A stretch of DNA of 64,000 nucleotides, taken from positions 558,001 to 622,000 of the forward strand of contig NZ_CP126268.1 in NCBI RefSeq assembly GCF_003234795.2. Direction: 5' to 3'. The stretch's first letter is position 1. Every line of letters begins with the position of its first letter. The notes under the pieces are model-generated. The model worked only from the letters and a program-made list of their open reading frames with translations, was not told where the DNA came from and did not search any database. Shown piece by piece: positions 57,756 through 64,000 of this stretch. Position numbers and translations under genes: made by a program. Source of the DNA: Curtobacterium sp. MCLR17_032. GTDB taxonomy: Bacteria; Actinomycetota; Actinomycetes; Actinomycetales; Microbacteriaceae.

Positions 57756-58065
57756 GGCCGGGGGGCGCCGGGCGCCGGGCCGCCGCGGGCGCTGCGGGCG
57801 CCGGAGCCGCTGCGGGCGCCGGAGCCGCTGCGGGCGCTGGGGCGCCACGGCGCTGCGCCTGGCGGGCGCTGCGCGGCGCGAGCGGGACCCGCACAACCGG
57901 AACCGGCCCGCACCACGGGATGTCGTGGTGCGGGCCGGTTCGTGTTGTGCGTGGGTGCCGCGGCAGCGGGCGGCGCGCCGGTGGGGCGCCGGACGCGGGC
58001 CGGTCCGCGCGGGGTGGGGCGGGCCTCCAGGCCGGGCGCGTCGCGTGCCGGACGGGAGGTGCGGG
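57756..58065. other. 310-bp gap with GC repeats and a strong terminator
   Basis: Right after the stop lies a G/C-only tract (57756-57880) with a repeated 18-base unit GAGCCGCTGCGGGCGCCG. A terminator follows (57901-57940). At 58021-58060 there is another copy of the GGGCCTCC...GACGGGAGG pair. No gene is visible. Confidence 0.5.
57891..57950. terminator. Strong hairpin terminator after the siderophore-binding gene
   Basis: AACCGGCCCGCACCAC (57901-57916) pairs perfectly with 57925-57940 (16 bp, loop of 8), extended by GCACAA (57891-57896) with TTGTGC (57945-57950). It separates the gene from the converging one. Confidence 0.8.
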
Positions 58066-58470
58066 TCAGGATCCGGCGAGCGAGCCCACGAACGCGAACA
58101 GGAGCGCGAGCAACGGGAAGGCGCCCTGCATCGACGCGGACCGCAGGTACTTGCGGCCGGTGCCGACGAGGACGACGGCAGCGCCGAGCATGCTCGCGCA
58201 CGAGAAGACGACGAGCGTCCAGCCGGTCGCACCGTTGCCGGCGAGCACCATCACGACGCCGAGGATCGCGCCGATGGCCAGGAACAGGTTGTAGAAGCCC
58301 TGGTTGAAGGCGAGCGAGCGGGTCGCCTGCGCCTCGGCCTCACTCGAGATGTTGAAGATGCGTCGAACCCGGGGGCTCGTCCACGCCACCGACTCGAGGA
58401 AGAAGATGTACGCGTGCACCAGGCCCGCCAGGACCGCGAAGACACCGGAGATCGCCAGCAGAACCGTCAT
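58066..58470 (-). CDS. DUF1304-like membrane protein
   Basis: 134 residues, four membrane segments (about 4-22, 55-72, 77-97 and 112-132). MTVLLAISGVFAVLAGLVHAYIFFLESVAW and FNQGFYNLFLAIGAI match DUF1304. The RBS decides the start: GGGAGG lies 9 bases before the ATG at 58468-58470 but directly abuts an upstream ATG at 58477-58479, so the downstream one is used. Function unknown. Confidence 0.8.
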   Translation of the reverse strand: MTVLLAISGVFAVLAGLVHAYIFFLESVAWTSPRVRRIFNISSEAEAQATRSLAFNQGFYNLFLAIGAILGVVMVLAGNGATGWTLVVFSCASMLGAAVVLVGTGRKYLRSASMQGAFPLLALLFAFVGSLAGS

Positions 58471-58548
58471 GATGACCATCCTCCCAGCATCGGGACGATC
58501 GTGCGGTCACATCTCGTCCGTGACCCCCTCGATCAGTAGGCTCTGACC

Positions 58549-58866
58549 ATGAACGAGGCCCGAGGGACGACCGATGACGACGCCGTGGCCGAGCTGCAGG
58601 GCATCCGGCAGAGCATCGACAACATCGACGCTGCCGTGATCCACATGCTCGCCGAACGGTTCAAGTACACGCAGCGGGTCGGGTACCTCAAGGCCGCAGC
58701 GGGCATGCCGGCTGCGGATCCCTCGCGCGAGCAGACTCAGGTCGCCCGGCTCCGGGCCCTGGCGGAGGAGTCGCACCTCGACCCCGCCTTCGCCGAGAAG
58801 TTCCTCAACTTCATCGTCGCGGAGGTCATCCACCACCACGAGCGCATCGCCGTCGGTGAACTGTGA
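58549..58866 (+). CDS. Chorismate mutase (AroQ type)
   Basis: 105 residues, all-helical. IRQSIDNIDAAVIHMLAERFKYTQRVGYLK carries the helix-1 arginine (IRQSIDNID) and the RF-KYTQRVGYLK segment (lysine) of the active site; the C-terminal helices have DPAFAEKFLNFIVAEVIHHHE. It converts chorismate to prephenate for phenylalanine and tyrosine. Its stop overlaps the next gene's GTG by 4 bp. Confidence 0.9.
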   Translation: MNEARGTTDDDAVAELQGIRQSIDNIDAAVIHMLAERFKYTQRVGYLKAAAGMPAADPSREQTQVARLRALAEESHLDPAFAEKFLNFIVAEVIHHHERIAVGEL

Positions 58867-59993
58867 CCCTGCCGCCGCTGCACCTGCTGATCGGCTCGTA
58901 CACGCCGACCGGGGGCGGCAACGCGACCGGCATCTCGATCCTCGACGGTGACGTGGTGTCGACCGTCGCGGTGCTCGACGACCCGTCGTTCCTGGCGGTC
59001 GACGGGGACCGGGTCTACGCGGTCTCCGAGACGATCGACGGCGGGGTCCACGCGTTCCGCCGGTCCGGGTCCGCGCTCGAGCACCTGTGGGACGCCCCCG
59101 CCGGTGGGGACGCACCCTGCCACGTCCGGGTCGACCCCTCGGGGGCGCTCGTCGTCACGAACTACGTCTCCGGGACGGTGACCGCGGTGTCGCTGCAGGT
59201 GGCGGAAGCGTATGCGGCGTCGTCTGCGGGTGCGGTGCACGGCGGTGGCGCTGGCGCTGGGGCTGGCGTGGACGCCGGCGCGAGCGCTGCGGTGCACGGC
59301 GTCGCGGGGCAGGGCGCCGGTGTGTCCGCCGTGCTGCCCGACGCTGCCCTCGCGACCGAGGTCCTGCCCGACGCCACCGGCCCCGACGAGGACCGACAGG
59401 AAGGCCCGCACGCCCACCAGTCGATCGCCACACCGGACGGCACCGTGCTGGTCGCCGACCTCGGTGGGGACGCCCTGCACGAGTTCCGGATCAGCGCCGA
59501 CGCCGGCTCGGTCTCGATCGAACCGCTGCGGGTGCACCACGTCACCCCGGGCGCCGGACCGCGGCACATGGCCTGGGTCGACCGGGACCTGATCGTCGCG
59601 GGCGAACTCGACGGGCGGGTGTACCGCCTCCGCCGCGACGAGTCCGGGTCGTTCCGGGATGTCTGCGCCACCTCCGTCCTGAACGGCCCCGATGTGCCCT
59701 CGCTCCTCAGCCACATCGAGGTCGACGAGCGCGGCCTGGTCACCGTCGCCGTCCGGGGCCGCGACCAGATCGTGGTGCTCGACACCGCGGACGACGGGCT
59801 CCACGTGGTCGGGGCTGCCTCGGCCGGCGGGGTGTGGCCGCGCCACTTCGCCCGGGTGCCCGGCTACCTGCTCGTCGCGAACCAGATGTCGGACGCGGTG
59901 GCGGTGCTGCCGGTCGGGGACGACGGCGTGCCGGGGGAGGCGGTCGGGCAGATCGCCGTCGGTAGCCCGGCCTGCATCATCCCGCTGGGGTAG
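58863..59993 (+). CDS. Beta-propeller lactonase-like protein (YbhE/6-phosphogluconolactonase fold)
   Basis: 376 residues. N-terminus LLIGSYTPTGGGNATGISIL begins the propeller; later blades have PCHVRVDPSGALVVTNYVSGTV, GPHAHQSIATPDGTVLVADLGGDALHEF, GPRHMAWVDRDLIVAGEL and PRHFARVPGYLLVANQMSD. The GxxxH and PRH loops are where the family binds its substrate. An Ala/Gly-rich insert of about 40 residues (about 117-155) interrupts blade two or three. GTG start with 4-bp overlap with chorismate mutase. Confidence 0.85.
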   Translation: MTLPPLHLLIGSYTPTGGGNATGISILDGDVVSTVAVLDDPSFLAVDGDRVYAVSETIDGGVHAFRRSGSALEHLWDAPAGGDAPCHVRVDPSGALVVTNYVSGTVTAVSLQVAEAYAASSAGAVHGGGAGAGAGVDAGASAAVHGVAGQGAGVSAVLPDAALATEVLPDATGPDEDRQEGPHAHQSIATPDGTVLVADLGGDALHEFRISADAGSVSIEPLRVHHVTPGAGPRHMAWVDRDLIVAGELDGRVYRLRRDESGSFRDVCATSVLNGPDVPSLLSHIEVDERGLVTVAVRGRDQIVVLDTADDGLHVVGAASAGGVWPRHFARVPGYLLVANQMSDAVAVLPVGDDGVPGEAVGQIAVGSPACIIPLG

Positions 59994-60082
59994 CCGGTCT
60001 GCGTCCCGGGTGACCAGCCTTCGCTGTCCGCTCCGGCGCAGTGGTCAGGCCTGGTCCAGGCCGTGCCTGCTCGACCGCCGGG

Positions 60083-61018
60083 TCAGGCCTGTTCGACCGG
60101 CAGGTCGATGACGTTCTCGAAGGCCCGGCCCTCTGCCAGTGCTGCGACCTGACGCCGGATCAGGTCGAGCGACCGCGGGATGCTCAGATCCGTGTTGCCG
60201 CCGACGTGCGGCGTCAGCACGGTGTTCGGTGTCGTCCAGAGCGCGTGGTCGGCGGGCAGGGGTTCCGGATCGGTGACGTCGAGCGCCGCCGAGATCCGGC
60301 CCGAGCGGAGTTCCGCCACCAGAGCATCCGTGTCGACGACCTTGCCGCGCGCGACGTTCACCACGAGCGCGCCGTCGGGCAGTGCGGCGAGGAGGTCCGC
60401 GTCCACCAGCCCCTCGGTCTCGTCGGTGAGTGGCGCGATGAGCACGAGGACGTCCGTCGTGCGGGCGAGTTCCGGCAGTTCGCCGAACGCATGCACCTGC
60501 CGACCGTCCTGCTCACGAGCGGTCCGGGCGACGACGGTGACGTGGGTGCGGAACGCCTCGAAGCGCGTCGCGATGGCCGAGCCGATCGCGCCGTAGCCGA
60601 CGACGGTCACCCGGCGGTCGGCCAGCGACCGTGTCTCGCGGGCGTCCCACCGCTGCTCGGCGCGGTCGAACTGGAACGCGGCGATCTCACGCAGCGAGGT
60701 CAGCGCCAACCCGACGGCGAGCTCGGCGGTCTCGTCGTCGTGGATGCCGCGGCCGTTCGCCAGCCGGGCATGACCGGGCACGTGCGGGGTCGCCCACTCG
60801 TACCCGGCACTCGGCAGCTGCAGCAGCTCGAGGTTCGGCAGGTCGTGCACGAACTGCCACCGGTGCCGTCCGCCGAAGTAGAACGGCAGGAACGCGATGG
60901 CGACCTGGTCAGCCCGGGCGTACGGCGCCTCGACGTCCCAGACGTCGAGCTCGATGCCGTCCGGCGCCGGGCCGAAACCGTCGACCAGTTCCGGCAGGGG
61001 CAGCGTGACGATCGGCAC
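60083..61018 (-). CDS. D-isomer-specific 2-hydroxyacid dehydrogenase
   Basis: 311 residues. The NAD-binding domain has VTVVGYGAIGSAIATRFEAF; catalytic residues are Arg in VNVARGKVVDT, Glu in DVTDPEPLPADH and His in LTPHVGGNT. The substrate-binding part is the N- and C-terminal rest. Start is GTG at 61016-61018 (VPIVTLPLPEL), 5 bp after the purL stop, so it is read with purQL; a link to purine synthesis is not evident. Substrate unknown. Confidence 0.87.
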   Translation of the reverse strand: MPIVTLPLPELVDGFGPAPDGIELDVWDVEAPYARADQVAIAFLPFYFGGRHRWQFVHDLPNLELLQLPSAGYEWATPHVPGHARLANGRGIHDDETAELAVGLALTSLREIAAFQFDRAEQRWDARETRSLADRRVTVVGYGAIGSAIATRFEAFRTHVTVVARTAREQDGRQVHAFGELPELARTTDVLVLIAPLTDETEGLVDADLLAALPDGALVVNVARGKVVDTDALVAELRSGRISAALDVTDPEPLPADHALWTTPNTVLTPHVGGNTDLSIPRSLDLIRRQVAALAEGRAFENVIDLPVEQA

Positions 61019-61023
61019 CGGGG

Positions 61024-63456
61024 TCAGGAGTCCGTGCGCGGAGAGAAGGAGCCGTGGTCGTCGAGCGGCCCGCGACCGACGTAGCCCTCGGTGACGTTCT
61101 CCTTGATGACGTCGCCGAAGTACGACGGCAGGGTCGCGCCGTGTGCACCACGGAGCTCGTCGATCGTCGCCTCGAACGCACCCTGGACCTCGAGCGAGCC
61201 CGACGCGGCGTCGGTCACACCGATGCGCAGCACCGGGTAGCCCCGGCCCGTGCAGAGGCCCTGGAATCGCACGTCGTCCTCGCGCCGGACGGTCACGATG
61301 ACGCGGCCCGTCGACTCGGAGAACAGCGCGGTCGCGGTGTCCACGCCGTCGCGGGACTCGAGCTCGTCGAGCACGACGCGGGCGCCGAGCCCGAAGCGGA
61401 GCACCGACTCGGCGAGGGTCTGGCCGAGGCCGCCGTCCGCCAGGTCGTGCGCGCTGGTCAGCAGCTGCTCGTCGGCCGCGGCGGCGATGAGCTCCGCGAG
61501 CGCCTTCTCGCGCCCGAGGTCGACCATCGGCGGACGCCCACCGAGGTGGTCGTGCACGGTGCCGGCCCAGGCCGAACCGTCCAGCTCGAGGCTCGTGGTG
61601 CCGAGCAGGTAGATGTTGTGGCCGTCGTCCTGCCAGCCCGAGGGGATGCGCTTGGCGACGTCGTCGATCACGCCGAGGACACCGACGACGGGCGTCGGGT
61701 GGATCGGGGTGCCACCGGTCTGGTTGTAGAACGACACGTTGCCGCCGGTCACCGGGATGCCGAGTTCCATGCAGCCGTCCGCCAGGCCTTCGACGGCCTC
61801 GGAGAACTGCCACATGACCTCGGGGTTCTCCGGCGAGCCGAAGTTCAGGCAGTCGGTGACCGCCGCGGGGACGGCACCGGTGACGGCGACGTTCCGGTAC
61901 GCCTCGGCCAGGGCCAGTCGGGCGCCCTGCTTCGGGTCGAGCTGGCAGTAGCGGCCGTTGGCGTCCGTGGCGATCGCGACGCCGAGGCCGGTCTCCTCGT
62001 CGACGCGGATCATGCCGCCGTCGTCGGGGAAGGACAGCGCGGTGTTGCCGAGGACGTACGTGTCGTACTGGTTCGTGACCCAGCGCTTGTCGGAGAGGTT
62101 CGGCGACCCGAGCAGCTGCAGGAACTGCGCCTTGAGGGCCGGGCCGGTCTCCGGACGGTCGAGCGACTCGGCGCCGTCGGCCTGCAGCGCGTCGATCCAG
62201 GTCGGGTAGGCGACCGGGCGGTCGTACACGGGGCCGTCGACGGCGACGGTGCGCGGGTCGACGTTGACGATCTCCTGGCCCTGCCAGTCGATGACGAGAC
62301 GGCCGGTGCCGGTGACCTCGCCGAGCACGCTGGTCTCGACCTCCCACTTGCCGACGACCTCGAGGAAGGCGTCGAGCTTGTCGGGGCGGACGACCGCCAT
62401 CATGCGCTCCTGGCTCTCCGACATGAGGATCTCCTCTGCCGTGAGCGACGGGTCGCGGAGCAGGACGTCGTCGAGGGAGATGTGCATCCCGCCGTCGCCG
62501 TTGCTGGCGAGTTCGCTCGTCGCGCAGGAGATGCCCGCGGCGCCGAGGTCCTGGATGCCCTCGACGAGCTCTTTCTGGAACAGCTCGAGGCAGCACTCGA
62601 TGAGGACCTTCTCGGCGAAGGGGTCGCCCACTTGGACCGCAGGACGCTTGGTCGGGCCGCCCTCGGTGAAGGTGTCGGACGCCAGGATCGAGGCCCCGCC
62701 GATGCCGTCGCCACCCGTGCGGGCACCGAAGAGCACGACCTTGTTGCCCGCGCCGGAGGCGTTCGCCAGGTGCAGGTCCTCGTGACGCAGGACGCCGACC
62801 GCCAGTGCGTTCACCAGCGGGTTGCCCTGGTACACCGGGTCGAAGTAGGTCTCGCCGCCGATGTTCGGCAGACCCAGGCAGTTGCCGTAGAACGAGATGC
62901 CGCCGACGACCCCGTGCACGACGCGTGCGGTGTCCTCGTGGTCGATCGCACCGAAGCGGAGCTGGTCCATCACCGCGACCGGACGGGCACCCATCGAGAT
63001 GATGTCGCGGACGATGCCGCCGACACCGGTGGCCGCGCCCTGGTACGGCTCGACGTAGGACGGGTGGTTGTGCGACTCGACCTTGAAGGTCACCGCCCAG
63101 CCGTCGCCGACGTCGACGACGCCGGCGTTCTCGCCCATGCCGACCATCAGGTTCTTGGTCATCTCCGGCGTGACCTTCTTGCCGAACTGCCGGAGGTAGT
63201 TCTTGCTCGACTTGTAGGAGCAGTGCTCGGACCACATGACCGAGTACATGGCGAGCTCACCCGAGGTGGGGCGGCGGCCGAGGATCTCGCGGATCTTCGC
63301 GTACTCGTCGGCCTTCAGCCCGAGTGCCGCGTAGGGCTGTTCCTTGTCGGGCGTCTCGGCGGCGTCCTGGACGGTGTCGGGCTTCGGGCGGACGGGCGTG
63401 GTCACGGTGTTGTCGTTCCCTGTCACTGGAGTCGCGGGCGCTGGAGTCGCGGTCAC
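61024..63456 (-). CDS. purL: Phosphoribosylformylglycinamidine synthase subunit II
   Basis: 810 residues, of the small (Bacillus-type) PurL size. It converts FGAR to FGAM with ATP and ammonia from PurQ. Motifs: [18 protein letters not shown] near the start, [102 protein letters not shown] and [19 protein letters not shown] start at 63454-63456 overlaps the purQ stop by 4 bp. Confidence 0.96.
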   Translation of the reverse strand: MTATPAPATPVTGNDNTVTTPVRPKPDTVQDAAETPDKEQPYAALGLKADEYAKIREILGRRPTSGELAMYSVMWSEHCSYKSSKNYLRQFGKKVTPEMTKNLMVGMGENAGVVDVGDGWAVTFKVESHNHPSYVEPYQGAATGVGGIVRDIISMGARPVAVMDQLRFGAIDHEDTARVVHGVVGGISFYGNCLGLPNIGGETYFDPVYQGNPLVNALAVGVLRHEDLHLANASGAGNKVVLFGARTGGDGIGGASILASDTFTEGGPTKRPAVQVGDPFAEKVLIECCLELFQKELVEGIQDLGAAGISCATSELASNGDGGMHISLDDVLLRDPSLTAEEILMSESQERMMAVVRPDKLDAFLEVVGKWEVETSVLGEVTGTGRLVIDWQGQEIVNVDPRTVAVDGPVYDRPVAYPTWIDALQADGAESLDRPETGPALKAQFLQLLGSPNLSDKRWVTNQYDTYVLGNTALSFPDDGGMIRVDEETGLGVAIATDANGRYCQLDPKQGARLALAEAYRNVAVTGAVPAAVTDCLNFGSPENPEVMWQFSEAVEGLADGCMELGIPVTGGNVSFYNQTGGTPIHPTPVVGVLGVIDDVAKRIPSGWQDDGHNIYLLGTTSLELDGSAWAGTVHDHLGGRPPMVDLGREKALAELIAAAADEQLLTSAHDLADGGLGQTLAESVLRFGLGARVVLDELESRDGVDTATALFSESTGRVIVTVRREDDVRFQGLCTGRGYPVLRIGVTDAASGSLEVQGAFEATIDELRGAHGATLPSYFGDVIKENVTEGYVGRGPLDDHGSFSPRTDS

Positions 63457-64000
63457 TTGACGAGCGCGCGCTCGATCACGGAGGTGAAGAAGGTGAGGCC
63501 GTCCGTACCGGAGGCCATGGCCGCGCGGGTGTCCGGGCCGAACCCGGGCTCCGTCGCGTGCTCGGGGTGCGGCATCAGGCCGACGACGTTGCCGCGCTCG
63601 TTCGAGACACCGGCGATGTCGTCGATCGACCCGTTCGGGTTGACGCCGACGTAGCGGAAGACGACCTGACCGTTGTCCTCGATGCGCTTGATCTCGTCCG
63701 CATCGGCGACGAACCGGCCGTCGGCGTTCTTCAGCGGGATGGTGATCTCCTGCTGCGCGTCGAAGCCCGAGGTCCAGGCGGTGTCGGCGTTCTCGACGCG
63801 GAGCACCTGGTCGCGGCGGATGAACTGCTGGTGGGCGTTCCGCGTGTGTGCGCCGGGGACCAGACGGGCCTCGGCGAGCATCTGGAAGCCGTTGCAGATG
63901 CCGAGCACGGGCATGCCCTTGCCGGCGACGTCGATGACCTCGGCCATGATCGGTGCCTTGGCGGCGATGGCACCGGCACGGAGGTAGTCCCCGTACGAGA
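63453..64000 (-). CDS. purQ: Phosphoribosylformylglycinamidine synthase subunit I (5' end outside window)
   Basis: About 182 residues are visible; the N-terminus lies beyond the right edge (the frame continues to 64000 with [18 protein letters not shown]). It is the glutamine amidotransferase that feeds ammonia to PurL. The catalytic cysteine is in [11 protein letters not shown] and the histidine/glutamate pair in [25 protein letters not shown] is also characteristic. It overlaps purL by 4 bp. Confidence 0.95.
   Translation of the reverse strand, partial: SYGDYLRAGAIAAKAPIMAEVIDVAGKGMPVLGICNGFQMLAEARLVPGAHTRNAHQQFIRRDQVLRVENADTAWTSGFDAQQEITIPLKNADGRFVADADEIKRIEDNGQVVFRYVGVNPNGSIDDIAGVSNERGNVVGLMPHPEHATEPGFGPDTRAAMASGTDGLTFFTSVIERALVK

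Overview
This window is chromosomal DNA of a high-GC Gram-positive actinobacterium. The very G/C-rich third codon positions, frequent GTG starts, 4-bp start/stop overlaps, a DtxR/IdeR-type iron box and LPXTG-like sorting signals of the LAFTG type all fit. The gene set suggests Microbacteriaceae, perhaps Curtobacterium-like; that assignment is inference from memory, not a search result. I saw no tRNA, rRNA, CRISPR array, transposase, phage or plasmid gene.

Layout. 1-6.9 kb: the 3' end of a small gene whose paralogue lies at 37.75 kb, a NERD-domain membrane protein, proline iminopeptidase, an SRPBCC-like protein, a CPBP membrane protease and a NarL-type two-component pair. 6.9-15.1 kb: the Kup potassium transporter, small envelope proteins, a second NarL-type pair and a membrane SpoIIE-type phosphatase. 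Several intergenic palindromes lie here, including a four-copy tandem array with a 170-bp period. 15.3-20.0 kb: a cell-wall-anchored family 31 glycosidase with two CBM35-like modules, and a second CPBP protease. 20.2-30.9 kb: an exopolysaccharide cluster of the Wzx/Wzy type (chain-length regulator/kinase, Asp-box membrane protein, priming glycosyltransferase, four family 2 glycosyltransferases, flippase, acetyltransferase, polymerase), largely linked by 4-bp overlaps. Its middle looks lower in GC than its flanks.

31.2-38.1 kb: a DUF4012-type envelope protein, a small LAFTG surface protein, two tiny paralogous membrane peptides, a GTPase module of unknown role, a DUF4333-like lipoprotein and a VanZ-like protein. 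38.4-45.3 kb: a 2273-residue secreted adhesin-like protein of about 20 tandem beta-sandwich repeats ending in LAFTG. 45.4-54.7 kb: accessory and housekeeping genes (phosphatase, GNAT, MFS, FMN reductase, HAD, an unusual carbamoyltransferase, NAD(P)-binding protein with divergent TetR regulator, SRAP protein, maleylpyruvate-isomerase-like protein). 54.8-64 kb: Ohr, a YchJ-like protein, AroE, an iron-siderophore binding lipoprotein with an iron box abutting its start codon, a DUF1304-like protein, chorismate mutase, a beta-propeller lactonase, and the purQ-purL-hydroxyacid dehydrogenase operon, with purQ cut by the window edge.

The theme is the cell surface: one polysaccharide cluster, three sorting-signal proteins (two LAFTG, one LAWTG), several lipoproteins and two envelope-type two-component systems. 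The sortase that would anchor the three proteins is not in the window. The least explained material is the family of intergenic palindromes, the GTPase module, the paired tiny membrane peptides and the GTACCCC repeats before the surface genes.
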